52,500 nt of DNA from Bigelowiella natans CCMP2755 (lineage: Eukaryota; Cercozoa; Chlorarachniophyceae), in assembly GCA_000320545.1 (NCBI GenBank), contig ADNK01001797.1, positions 1 through 52,500 on the forward strand, read 5' to 3'. A program made the position numbers and the translations under genes. The notes below the pieces were generated by a model. It had not been told where the DNA came from. It made no database searches and was given only the letters and a program-made list of their open reading frames with translations. This document shows, piece after piece, positions 1 to 12,303 of this stretch. Positions within the stretch are counted from its first letter, which is position 1, and each line of letters starts with the position of its first letter.

Positions 1-280
1 TGGGGGGGGGGGGAGTTAGTTAACGAGATGTGGTAACAACAAATTGAATATGTATTTTGGATCATCACCAACTACAACATCATCATCATCATCATCATCA
101 TCATTATCATCTTACAGTGATTAGCTATTGACTGTTTCTGCTGTTGTTGTGCTTCTTCTTTTTCTTGTTGTTATTATTGTTGTTGTGGTGGTGGTGGTGG
201 TGGTGGGTGATAGATAACTCGGACAACTGTTTCAATATGTTCGCTAACTTTGCCAATAAGGAGAGGTGCTTCATTCGTAG

Positions 281-311
<31 letters not shown>

Positions 312-490
312 TAGTAGTAATAGTAGCAGCAGCAGCAGCAGTAATAGTAGCAGTAGTGATGATAATGATGTTGTCGTGCTAATATCTTTTGGTTGTCTAC
401 CCAACGACGACGTTTATTCTCATATGCAAACATATGATTCTCGAAAGGCTTTCGGAGCCTTTGATGCTAAGTAAAAATCAGATTTTTCAG

Positions 491-912
491 CGGAACCACA
501 CCACACCTGTCACCTCGTTCTGGTGAGAAGAAGAAGAAGAAAACCAAGTTTTTCCTCCTTCCTCAACCTTCTCCTCCTCTTCTTCTTTCGATTTTGTGTA
601 GTATTATGAGTTTGCCGTTAAATTTTTGTACGTCGTGATGATGATAGCAAAAGCTTGTAGCATACCGGTCTGGTTTTGTTGCAGTCTTATGCTTGGAATG
701 ATAGTATGATAGTATGATGGTGATGACGACGACGATGATGATGTTATAACGATGATAATGATTCATTTGTTGTCTTATTCAACTATCAACCAGGTACAAA
801 CCCCCAAAGAAATCGGAAGTTTATAATGTGCAGGTAGGTGGTTTCTAACTCTTCTTCCTCCTCTTCTTCCTCCTACCATCGTCAATATAGAATATTTCTT
901 TGACACACACGT

Positions 913-952
<40 letters not shown>

Positions 953-1129
953 GCACATGATGATCGTCAGGCACGGAAGCTTGTCCATGAACTGGCAAAG
1001 TTACCAGATCCCAAGCCATTACATGCAAAAGAAGATAAGAAAGATAAGCCTTCTAGGGAGGAGGACGACGAAAAAAAGACTGACGGAAGTGCTAGTACTA
1101 ATAAAAGCACAGAAGATAATACAGCTTAG
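491..1129 (+). CDS. 3' end of an unidentified gene entering from the left edge
   Basis: Three exons fit together with GT-AG borders and matching phase: 491-522 (after TTTTCAG, before GTGAGA), 794-833 (after AACCAG, before GTAGGT) and 971-1129 (after CGTCAG, ending in TAG). The last exon reads ARKLVHELAKLPDPK, then becomes Lys/Glu/Asp-rich (KEDKKDKPSREEDDEKKT) and ends ...STEDNTA. This looks like a charged, disordered C-terminal tail. A further upstream exon may include SRKAFGAFDA near 440-473, but its phase does not join cleanly. No domain is recognisable and I assign no function. The intron before the last exon holds a CA repeat. The alternative frame of the last exon is also open to 1202 but has less protein-like composition. 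Confidence 0.5.
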
Positions 1130-1921
1130 AAATAGCCGCGGCGTGTCGTCTGCAGCACGCTCACGTATTGAATTCATCACCTATCAATTGCATCGTGCTT
1201 AGATATCTAGATATATCTGAACTCGTTGTAAATGACTCAGCGCACAAAATATAGCCAGCATGTCTCAGTCTTTATGAGTTTCGCCTATTCTTCATTCGCA
1301 GCAAATACTATGCTCTGCTATTACTAGTATATAATGCGTCATATCCTTCATATATCTATCTATTCCTTATCGTGCATATTCCTCCATAGTATGTACGTTT
1401 AATACTACATATCTGCTGTAGATATATGCTGCGCTAGCATGCATGTCTACATATTAATAATATTATGGTTTAATCGATACGAGAGTACTTATGACGACGC
1501 AATTAACAATGGAAGTCTAGAGGTGGCACTGTGGTACGTGCATGTGAGTAACTGAGTTGTGCCGGGACGCATACACCGCATCGGCGCCCATTATTTATGT
1601 ACCAGCCATAGGCACGGCAAAATAATCACATGTGCAGAAGATTTTTGTGATACTATCATAGCAAAGCTACATTAGGATGACCATCCAGCTTTTGACAGAA
1701 TTCGAACATTCATTACACCCGTCTCATAATTGTGTAATAATGAGTATGTAAATTACAAGTCCTTATGCACATGTGCACCATATAAATAATTAATACGATA
1801 ATATTTCTCGACTTCGTCGCTAGATATGTTATGTCTACTAAAACAGACTTTCTTACTACATTTGGCTAGCAGCAGCACAATATGCATCATTACTATCATG
1901 AGTGGTATTGCAGCAGTGGGT
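1130..1921. other. Convergent intergenic spacer
   Basis: This is the spacer between the 3' ends of the left-edge plus-strand gene and the minus-strand desaturase. I see no open frame with splice logic. Unlike the flanking introns it has no long microsatellite. It contains scattered TGCATG, GCTAGC and TAGCTGC words that recur in the other convergent spacers. Both 3' untranslated regions and polyadenylation sites must lie here. Confidence 0.5.
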
Positions 1922-2605
1922 TCAGCAGCTGGATGCGGTGCTTGAGCTCGCAACAGATTTGCTCTTACAATCCTTCCTGATCCTTTCTAGCAGCATCCTT
2001 TTGAGCTGAGTAGAATCAGTCTTGAGCATATTTCTAGCCCGATCATTTGTCGGTATTAACACCCCTCGCAATGTTCTTGGTTTGTTGCTATCTATTACTG
2101 GGAGCTCACTTCGAGACATAATCCATCGTTGGTTAGCTGCAAAGTCCATCCATGCACTACCGTCTGTATGGTGTATCCAATCACTTGTGATCGATCGTAT
2201 CGATTTAACCTGGTGCAGTGTGTCGTAGAACTCAGGTGCTATCTCTCTCACCTTGTGCACATCAGTAAAAGGGATTGTTGGAAAGTCGTGATGCTCGACG
2301 TGACGTAAAGCGCCAAGATTAGCCCAATGCCACCAATTGCTTCCCCCATAAGACACGGTAGGCTGGTGTCCGTTGGGGCCTACTGCTAGATGTTGAATCA
2401 ACCAAAAACCGACGTATGGATGACCAAATGCTCCTAATGCGAATCCAGATGCCATCCACAAATAACTGCAAAACAATGTAAGAACAAGATAATAATATTA
2501 ACAATTAGACTAACAAACAAATATCGTGATTTTGGTTGGGATAGTGCCCTCGTTGTGTGATGCCCAGACGAATAAAGGAAAAGGCCAACACTATCAGGGA
2601 GATGG

Positions 2606-2637
<32 letters not shown>

Positions 2638-3971
2638 CGTACGAAAAGCACGGCTACGTGTTACACAATCTCCTCTTGCTACTGAATCATGAGTGATGAT
2701 AATTGAGCATTATTACATGACGCTAGCAGCGCCAAAGATCTTGAAGAAAGCAAACCAGAAACCGATTTTGCACGATATGAGAAGGAACAACGGCCCTTTA
2801 TACTCCATTAAGAAGTTGAGACGATTCACCCCAAAGCAGTGACAAATAAGCACTACAGGTTGCGTGAAAAGTGCAAATATCGTTAACCATGCCACCCTGT
2901 GGAGTAGTAGCAGTAGTAGTAGTAGTAGTAGTAGTAGTAGAAAAATGATGATGATGATGATGCAGATATGGTGATGATGATGATGATGATGATGAGATAG
3001 ATGATTGAAGTATTTCAAGTGTAATAGCAGCTGGCTGCTAATAATAATAATAATAGCTATAATACTTTAAATAATAATAATTGAGTAACAGTGGTAGTAG
3101 TAGTAATAGCACCGTCCTATCCTTGTGGTAGTAAGGCCATGTGGAAGCACAGACCAATACCTGATAATCCAATTAGTCATCTCGATGATCATGGAATACT
3201 GCATCATGATAACATTAAAGTTGGAAGGGGGGTGGGTGGGGGGGGGGAGACGTGCTCTAAGTAGTAACCCTATTGTTACTACTTTTATCATTATTTTGTG
3301 TCGTCTCTCTTTCCAATATCAGTACGTACATTTGGAAGGAAACATCTGGATCATCCATGCTGCCAGCATTGCTATGATGCTGGGAATGAAGTAAAATGTA
3401 GTACGAGTGCCATCTATCCCCCGTTAATCATGATTAAAATTGAACAATAAGAACAAGAAGAAGCAATAAAATTACAAGCCAATCGATTCTTCGTATAGCA
3501 TTTGATGTTCATCCTCCTCCATCACTACTAGCTACTACACGAGAAAGACAACGAGTGCAATATCATATCGATGACTTATGCGAGCACAAGAGTAGTAGTA
3601 GTAGTAGCCATACATCAATCGGTGGTACTTAAACGTCATTAGCTTCCATATTCTTTCTACTGCTTTTTTGCAAGCAATTTATTACCACCACCAAAACGAG
3701 CAGCCTACTAGTCATTCTACTACCCAGGCCAAATATCATACTTACCATAGTCATCGTCATCATCATCATCATCATCATCATCGTTATTGTTCGTACCCAG
3801 GCCCACAGATGCCAAAACTTAAATCTACGATGAACATCAAAGCATGTAGCACGTAAGATGGCCGGAGAACGTTGTGGGATATCTCGTGGGTCAGCTGCTG
3901 CAGGTTGAAGGCACAAGCAGCGCCTGACATTGCTGCAATGGATATAACTGCGGCCTGGGTAATAGAAGGAG

Positions 3972-4013
<42 letters not shown>

Positions 4014-4106
4014 AGAGAGTTTCACATCATATCGATGACGATAGTGATAATGATGATGATAATGGTGACAAAAGATCAAAAATGGCATAGCGTATCTTGT
4101 AGGTAC

Positions 4107-4141
<35 letters not shown>

Positions 4142-4805
4142 TAGTATAGTAATGTATTATTACCAAGGGAACAGCAGCAGGGAGTATGTTCCATCCAAAG
4201 GAATTAAAACTACTGCTGCTACTAGGAATTGTTCTGCCAATATGATCATACAGATATGCACATGCAACGGCTGTTGCGAGATGAATGGCTAGAATTCCCC
4301 CAATCCAAGCCTCATACACTGGTTTTCGGTCTGAAAATGACAATTACGATGATGATCATGATGCTGGTGGTGGTGGTGGTAGTTGTAATATTGATGATGA
4401 TGCACGGTAACTACTACGTAAGTGATGGAAAGCAGTAAGAATCTTGTGGTGAAGAGATTTATTATACTGTATTTAAAAAGTGCTTTCGTATCTAGTGAGC
4501 TGCAGCAGCAGCAACAACAGCATCACAACAGTTATCATCGACTTCATCATTTGGAAATGCTTTTATCACCAGCAATCAATAAATCATCATTACTACAATA
4601 TAATGAAACCCTATCCAGCTATAATAAGAAGATGCGCCCTCAGCGATTGGCTTTGATTATACCATACCGCTATGCATCAGGCGCCGTATTTTGGGGTACT
4701 TGGATAGCATTTTAGCTCGACGTCTATGATGCCACTGGAAGCAGGCTTGAAGACCCCCCTTCATGTTTTCTGGAGGCTTTTCAGCACTGAGCAATTCTAA
4801 GGGGA

Positions 4806-4845
<40 letters not shown>

Positions 4846-5822
4846 ATGCAGACACAGCCAATCTTAGCAAAACTTTTGCACGCATCACATCAACGATAAA
4901 TAGCAACAGCAACTGCTTGAGAAAACTATTCGAAAATGAATTAAAAACACCACCACCTGGATAGAGAAAATATACTTTCTCGTCATATTGTTGTTCCTTT
5001 TGCTCCGGTCCGGTTAGTTGCTCCTTTTGCTCTGATTTGGCCTGTTTCTCTGCGCTTTCACTGCTGGCCCCAAGTTTTGCCTCCTTCTCTTTGATCATCA
5101 AAGACTTTTCTTCCGATCTGCAGCTCTCTGTTCTTTCTACCATCCCCTTCTTCTTCATCATCACCGTGTCGTTTTCGACCTTACTACTTTTGCATCCCTT
5201 AGTGGAGATCTTATCATGTCGCGCTACTGGCTCCATGAGACCATACATTGCTGTACGACTCTTTACGATGCCTACGATCTCGAGCTAAGATTCGATGTAT
5301 TAATTAATATGCTTATTTGACATTACTTTCTAATTCTACTTCATAAAACACCTCTATTCTCCCGCAAGTTATTTGTGTTCGAACAATAATGTAATTATAC
5401 CCTTCGCCAGCGTCCGTCAATCGACGCCCATACGAGTGGATCATCTTCCTTCTCAACTAATTCCTAGAAATAATAAGGTGCAAATAAATGAAAACGTTTT
5501 GATTGAGATTGCGCTCCTACATCTTAAAAAGCACCCTAATGAGTCTTTCATCCTGGGATACTGCATTAAAAGAAGCTGATTTTCCTGATTGTAGTTAGCG
5601 AGATAGTTCCGTTGGCGTTTAGTGAAAGTAGTAGTATCCGGAGAGAGATAGAAGATACACACATACCTGCTGCACTTCTGAGAAAGGAGAAAGTGCTACT
5701 GAGGGCACTCTGGAGGTATGTCCCACCTTGCCGTAGATTCTCCATACTCGCGCTCTGACTTCCTTCTTCCCGCTTCTTGCTGTTCTTCTTCCTCGTGGAC
5801 TACTTCGGATGAGTCTAGGCAA
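1922..5822 (-). CDS. DEGS1: Sphingolipid delta-4 desaturase (DEGS type) with N-terminal extension
   Basis: Probable dihydroceramide desaturase, a membrane di-iron enzyme of the ER that introduces the 4,5 double bond of ceramide. Phase-consistent exons: 5822-5667, 5552-5535 (tiny, tentative), 5463-5401, 5284-4957, 4769-4668, 4330-4164, 3954-3797, 3652-about 3616, about 3379-3330, 3160-3113, 2896-2717, 2465-1922. Family marks seen: WHHRRRAKMLSKYPKIRRLM (the DEGS N-terminal motif), histidine box HEISHN in 3954-3797, KYHRL next to HHSNAG around box 2, box 3 HVEHHDFPTIP, then REIAPEFYDTLHQVKS. Membrane segments flank the boxes. About 150 residues, basic then Lys/Glu-rich, precede the conserved start, whereas DEGS proteins usually begin near it; the initiator at 5822 is therefore less certain than the core. 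The intron between the two box-2 exons has an irregular border (see findings). Confidence 0.88.
3977..4009. repeat. (AG)n microsatellite in a desaturase intron
   Basis: Uninterrupted AG run lying between the exons at 4330-4164 and 3954-3797. A GTA/ACT-type trinucleotide run follows at about 4110-4145 in the same intron. Confidence 0.9.
4807..4844. repeat. (TG)n microsatellite in a desaturase intron
   Basis: Pure TG run within the intron between exons 5284-4957 and 4769-4668. Confidence 0.92.
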
Positions 5823-6279
5823 CCATTAAACAACTACCAGCACAAAGGGCAGCCATACGCCCCATAGCCGAACTACTGACGGTCAATAACGGGGATTAAC
5901 GACTCACCTGATATTTGACGTAATGACTGGTACTGACGGCGGGTAACAACGGGGGGATTTTTGGTTACTCCTGTCAGGAATAATGTCAGGAGTCAGATCA
6001 TCACCAAATTCATTTGATTTTCGAAACTCAAATTCTGAGATTTATATTTTCAATTTTGCTGAATAGACGCCATAATTTTGGCATCCTTTTTGATGAATTT
6101 ATTAGGTATATTTTTGTCGCATTGGACCAATGTCGATCCTTTATTGGAGAGTCTGCCTATGCCTATATCTTCTTCCGACTTGCCACACAGGCGTCGGTTC
6201 TGGTTGTGGTTCATCTGCGGCTGTCTGTTACTGGCATCATCAAAATCGGTCAAGGGGTTAGAGCAGATTCCACATCAAC
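5823..6279. promoter_or_regulatory. Shared divergent promoter region (desaturase / acid phosphatase)
   Basis: This 457-bp interval separates the predicted starts of two divergent genes, so it probably contains both promoters. It carries an imperfect direct repeat: ACTGACGG followed by TAAC and a G-rich GGGATT end, near 5875-5902 and again near 5931-5965. A small motif set with TCCTGTCAGGA and a second GTCAGGA lies near 5968-5993. These are unassigned candidate binding sites. Short frames through 6014-6279 are open, but I prefer the ATG at 6280. Confidence 0.4.
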
Positions 6280-7417
6280 ATGTTCCTACGTGGAATTATC
6301 AAACGAGGAGTGCCGGTAATTCGAACAAATTGACGTGCTAAGTAACTAATTACTGCGTTAATAGATCGTCACACTCAAGGTTGGAGCAGGGCTCTCCGCT
6401 GCCACGTGTCTGGGGCTGGGATATTGTTATAGGAACTCCGCCGTCGGCGCAATCGTGCATGCAGAAGAAGAAAGCGATTGCAAGGAGCTACTACGAGGGG
6501 CGGTTGATAAGGATGATCTAGACTTGGTCCAAGTACAGGTGAATAATAATAATCTGTATCTCTACCAATAACCGAAGAGGATTATGTGTACATAAGCAAC
6601 ACGCAAGACCGCACGCGCGCGCGCATACACACACACACACACACACACACAAAATGGCGAGTACGTGCCTGTGTGTGTGTGTGTGTGTGTTTGTCTAGCA
6701 CACATACGCACTCACATGCAAGATGTTTACGTCATGGAGCAGTTGTCTTCTTCGCTGCTAATGTTAATAGTAACATATTCTTAGGTTCTGTTTCGACATG
6801 GTGCAAGGTCCAATTTGTGGGATTATCCAGGGTCTGACAATTAATTTCATCATTACTTTGAATTGATTCACTTCACTCACACATACATGCTACTGCTATT
6901 CTATAGCTCAGAAGGGACAATCTGGAACCAATGCGGAAGGAAGCAAATTCTTCAACCTTTCCCAATCATGGTACTTTTCTCCATAATTTAGCCATTGACT
7001 CTTAGTAAAAACACAAGAATTATTTCAACATGATGTGATTGTCATCTTCACTTCTATTCTTCCTCATTAACTAGGTTCAGAAAGAGGGAGGAGGTCCAGC
7101 TCCTCTTTTGGTAATAATGGCGGTGTTGATGAGTGGTGCCACATGTGACGTTCTTTTGCTCTTATCCTAGCTTTTTCCTGCGAAGTCCAATGTATATCGC
7201 TCATAGTCGGGGTCCACATAAAACAATAACAATGCCATTAAGGAGATTATTGATAACGTCCCCCCCCTCCTCCTTTATGTACAATTTGTTATGATGAATC
7301 AGAGTAAAGTAGTCCAGAGACAAGTTGACACAGTGTATCAGGGTTGGTTGTTGTTGCTATTTCTTATCATCAACACTTCCACTTTCAGAACATCAGAGAG
7401 AAGGAGAGGGAGAGAGG

Positions 7418-7459
<42 letters not shown>

Positions 7460-8844
7460 GGCGAGTAGTCCATCATTATGAGTATTAGCATTATGATCAT
7501 GAGATATCTCATGATATCATTCACTGTTCAACAGGAGGATGTCATGCTGGCCAATTGACGGATTTGGGGAAGCTTCAGGTATGTTCTGTTACATTATTCA
7601 ACGGTTCTTTTAAGGTTGCATCCTACATATTTATCTCTCCTTCCTCCTCCTTGACTACTCCTCCCCTCCCTCCCCCTCGTTCTTTCTCTAGTCAGCGGCT
7701 CTTGGGGTGAAGTTAGGGTCAAGATACCCTTCCATCGTAGCTGCAATGTACTTAACCCTCCTCCATTACTTCTTTTCTCTTACGTTATTACTCTCGTAGT
7801 ACCCTTGATAGCTTCTCTTCCTCCTCCTAACATCGATGGAGAAGAGGAGAAAGAGCTGCCTGCTGCCGTGAAAAATCATCAAACATAATACAGAATAATA
7901 TAAATGAGATTTTATGATCAAAGGCGAGTAAGCATGGCATAACAACTGTGGTATTGTTTGTTACAGATCTTCTGACCCCAGCGGGATATACGTCCGGTAT
8001 ATAGTAAGATATATAGTATTCATTGTCTGTGTTGTTTCTATCAATTTATTAGCATCGATTGTAGTAATATTATCGTTATTAGGTCAACGAACTATCCAAG
8101 AACAATTGAGACTGCACAATATGTATGTGAGAAAGAATGAAAACAGCGCCAGCAGCAGCAGCATCAGCAGCAGCAGCAACAACAACAAGAGAAGAAGAAG
8201 AAGAAGAAGAAGAAGAAGAAGAAGGAGAAGAAGAAGGAGGAGGAGGAGGAAGGAGGAAACTATCACTATAATTACAACGACGAAAAGGAGATCGATCGAG
8301 AGAATGATGCTACTAGTTAAACACTCAAGGCCACAGATTTAATGCATCCACTGCTGCTGCTGCTACCACGACTACTACTACTACTAATACTACTACTACT
8401 TACTACTACTTACTACTACTACTACAGACTACTGCTACTACTAGTACACAGTTCGGTACCAGTATATTTATTCTATCTTACTCCTTTAACACACACACAT
8501 AAACCGTCTTAATCATTCTACGACGAAGGTGTTGCGTGGACTCGCAAACGATAACTGGAGGCAAACAATCACCATCAACACAGGTATAATAGGGTGTATT
8601 ATCACACAATGTTTACTATTCTCTTCTCTCACCATTCTTTGCAATATCTTACTTCTATACCACCTCATTCTGGCATCATCATCATAGTGCTCTTCTTTGC
8701 AAATTGCTGCTTCTGCTTTGACTTCTACTACTACTTCTTACTACCACTCGCATTCAATATCAGTTCCAAGTGCTGAGGAGTTGATGGTTGGTACAAATAA
8801 GAAGGTGAGAGAAAACTAGTAGTGCTTCGAAACATAGAGAGATT

Positions 8845-8876
<32 letters not shown>

Positions 8877-10295
8877 AACGATGATGATAATGTAGAAGAT
8901 GGCGTGCGATAAGAACGGTATTAGTATTGGTAGTAGTAGTGGTAGCATCATCATCGTCATCATCATATTCCACTATCACTTCCACCACCACCACTACTAC
9001 CACTACTACTACTTCCAAACGACATCATAAACGAATAAAACAGGCATGCCCCAACTTGGGAGAGAAATTCAAGGAAGGAAGAGAATACTATGCTCGAAAC
9101 ACACCTGCTCAGGTACAGCGTTAATGCTACGCTATGATATGGTCATGTAAACACCAACCACTACCACCACCACCAGCGCTTGAAAATCTTCAAACTAGCA
9201 AGAAATATCACAGTGTGTTTGTTAACCATATAACGTAATCGTCTACAATGGACACTGCCATGCAGCACAACGAATTTATTGATTGAAACTATGCTTCGCA
9301 ATGCAACGATTATATCTTAATTTCTTCTTCTTCTTCTTCCTTTAATCAATGAATGGTTTTCCTTTTCTAAATAGCACTGTTCTTATCATCCATGTGCTGC
9401 TGCTGCTACTACTACTACTACTACTACTACGAAAGCTACTAAGACAACAACTGGGTCTTTATTACCATTCAACCCCCAGGCCTTGAAGCTACGCTATCAG
9501 TTACAAGACAGCCTCAGTATGTATGTGCGCGTGTGCTTCTATAAAGAGAGACAGAGAGAGGGAGAAAGAGAGAATATCATAAGTCACACTACCACACCAT
9601 CATGACCACCATTAACGCCGTTGTCATCATCACCACCATCATCAGCATCATAATCATTCTTATCATCACACACAAAACTAGGTTCAGCTGCCTGTAGTAC
9701 ATTAAGTGTTGGGAACTCAAAAGACGACTGGAAAGGGTATTATTGTTGATTTACTCAATGTTATGATCACTATTGTGATTTTTGTTTGAAGTTAGTCATT
9801 GGTGCTGCTGCATTCTAAAGAATTGCGAGTTACTTACGTCCTGCTCTCTCTCTCTCTTTCTCTCTGTGTGAGTCCATTTTGGGTTTTTTAAGATGGTAGG
9901 ATGTTGCTTTATGATGTCCTGTTATTATCCCTTTCAGAAATAATCTTATTCCAACAAATGATGCTTTAAAGTGCTTGAGTGCTCACGGTAGTACCTCATT
10001 CATTTTAGATAGATGCACCAGTAATTTCCAACTATCCATGACATTATTCTTCCTTTTCACTAGAACTTTCCAACTATCATTGATATTATTCTTCCTTTTC
10101 ACTACTACTACTACTACTACTATTATTACTATTGCCTTGCTTTGTACAGCCCCCATATTTACGTTTGATTGATTATTGCGTATTTTTTATTATAATTCCT
10201 ATCATCTATAATAATAATGGCTATCTTTAGGAATGCCCCTGCCGTCATGGGCAGATCATCAACTTGCTAAAGACGCACACAGGTGCTTTTTAAGC

Positions 10296-10341
<46 letters not shown>

Positions 10342-10927
10342 GGTGATGGTAGTAACGTTATATGATGGTATGCCAATTTGAGTACTACTAGGATAGTTAT
10401 AACTCATCGTCCTCATGACCATCATCCATGATAATCACTGCCCTTACTACTAACTATCTACAGTTGTGCTGGTACTCAAATAGCATACTTGATGCAAAAG
10501 GACGGGTGAGAAAAGAACAACCAGAACAACCAGAAAAAGAAGGAGAAGAAGAAGAAGAAGAAAAAATGAGGAAAAAACGCACTTACATGCTGCTGCTAAT
10601 AAGTGTGAAAATTATTAGTATCATGATCAATATCTAGGATCTTAAGTTGCTGCTGATGTTCCATATACATTATTATTCCTCTTCCTGTTTTATATTCTGG
10701 TTCTGATTGATAATATTGTTCTCAGAAAGGATTCTTCGTTCCGTACTGAAGTGTCTAGACTGGGAATTGGGTACAAATAGCAATGATAATAATAATAATA
10801 ATAATAATAGTAGTAGTAGTAGTAAAATACAGTTGTAGGAGTAGTAATATCCGAACTGTGCCGTCATCATCGTCATCATCATCATTATCATTATCCTCAC
10901 TACCATCATCATATTATTATTACAGTG

Positions 10928-10966
<39 letters not shown>

Positions 10967-11420
10967 TATTATTATTATTTATAGGCGTTTTTTGGCTTTG
11001 ATATCGTCTTCTATGGAAGACTTCATTACCTGTAAGCCTGAAAGCAAGACTATGAAACTTTATTCAGGTAGTAACAACAACAACAACAACAACAACAATA
11101 ACACACTTATGAAGTAATATTCACGTAGTAATTCTTCTCTGTTGTTTATTGGAAAATTTTCCTTTCCGATCTCCTTTAACTTGTGGTTATCGTTGTTCCC
11201 CTCTGAAGAGTGTTGGCGATGAATAAATCAATGAATAAATAATAGGGCATGATACGACAGTGTTACCGGTTTTGATTTCGTACCAGCTGTTTAATGGTAA
11301 TAAATGAAGAAGAATTAACAACAACAACACAACAAGAAGAAGAAAAAGAGAGAATATTCATAATTAGTAGTGGCTGGTACAGCCTTGATTTTTCTCAATT
11401 CCCTTTACTACAAGAGCTTT

Positions 11421-11481
<61 letters not shown>

Positions 11482-12303
11482 ACTATCATTGAAGGTATTT
11501 AGGAACTCACTTCGCCGTCTTTTCTATAATCATCATCCACTCAATCAATCAATCATCAATCAATCATCATCATCATCATCATCATCATCATTCTACTTCT
11601 CTCATGGCTAGGGACATGGCCAAGTTTTTGCTCTTCGATCGTGTGGGAGCTGCACAGGCATAAGACCACGGGGAATCATTATGTGCGCGTTCTGTACGAT
11701 GTAATCACAATTCATAGAAAAGGAAAAAATATTTTAATAGGCGCCCAAATCACCGACTCTACACACATTCTCGCATCATGGTTTAAGCTACTCTCTATTT
11801 TCTTTAGCTTCCTCACAAATTTTCCCAGTTTAAACCTTGACTCTTTTCTGCTGAGCAAATCATTATATCTCTGAAACATGAATGCATATGCCAGTTTAAA
11901 CCTATGAGTCTGCTGCCTGTGACAACAAGTGGCATTGCTCAAACCGGATCGTCCGCGTTTGTGCCTTTCGATAAATTCAAAGCTCTCACAAATAGGTGGT
12001 TGGGGCGTGGGGGGATGGTGGTCAAATACTAGCGAAAATAGGAATTGTAGTAAGCAGTTAAAAGGCATTGGGGTTGTTACTGTGTTGTTTTAAATCGTCG
12101 CCATTCTCTGAAATACTAATCAATATAGTCTATAGAGTCGCTAAAATTACCTCCATATTCGTAAATTCCTGAGGATGATTCGTTCTATTTTCAGTTTGTC
12201 GCCTACCGACTTCGAGTCAGAATGCTCTGTGTGCTGCAAACCCCATGTGAAGGAAGGCGAGTCAGTTGTACGCCAAAAGGATATTGATCCAGGGAAGTTT
12301 TAA
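6280..12303 (+). CDS. ACP6: Lysophosphatidic acid phosphatase type 6-like histidine acid phosphatase
   Basis: Histidine phosphatase of the branch-2 acid phosphatase family, closest in motif order to mitochondrial LPA phosphatase ACP6. Exons with matching phase: 6280-6315, 6365-6538, 6785-6831, 6907-6970, 7075-7110, 7535-7578, 7692-7736, 7967-7996, 8083-8122, 8529-8583, 8764-8804, 9044-9112, 9444-9516, 9682-9736, 9938-9987, 10231-10282, 10726-10770, 10985-11067, 11246-11296, 11612-11700, 12195-12303. Small exons are probably still missing near 7110-7534, 7737-7966 (possibly 7812-7867) and 11701-12194. Seen: basic N-terminus with one hydrophobic segment (targeting or anchor), catalytic VLFRHGARSNLWD, GQLTDLGKLQ, RSTNYPRTIETAQ, GMPLPSWADHQLAKDAHR, MKLYSGHDTTVLPVL (catalytic HD) and HYVRVLYD. 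The total is about 440 residues, normal for the family. The start MFLRGIIKRGVP is inferred. Confidence 0.87.
6609..6690. repeat. Compound CG/CA and TG microsatellite
   Basis: A GC alternation, then a CA run, a short gap and a TG run, all inside the phosphatase intron between exons 6365-6538 and 6785-6831. The CA and TG arms are inverted relative to each other and could pair in the transcript. Confidence 0.85.
8187..8250. repeat. GAA/GGA trinucleotide tract
   Basis: Long AGA/GGA-type purine tract in the intron between exons 8083-8122 and 8529-8583. It is followed at 8360-8435 by ACT repeats. Both make long false open frames (poly-Arg, poly-Leu) on the two strands. Confidence 0.85.

Noticed and set aside
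82-111. Short CAT and GTA repeats mistaken for a CRISPR-like array
   Set aside because: Simple trinucleotide runs with no spacer structure, in a eukaryotic intron-rich context.
1753-1953. 66-codon minus-strand ORF at the desaturase 3' end
   Set aside because: Overlaps the desaturase stop region in another frame and has no supporting features.
8084-8266. Minus-strand poly-Leu ORF and plus-strand poly-Arg ORF
   Set aside because: Pure translation of a GAA/CAG trinucleotide tract inside a phosphatase intron.
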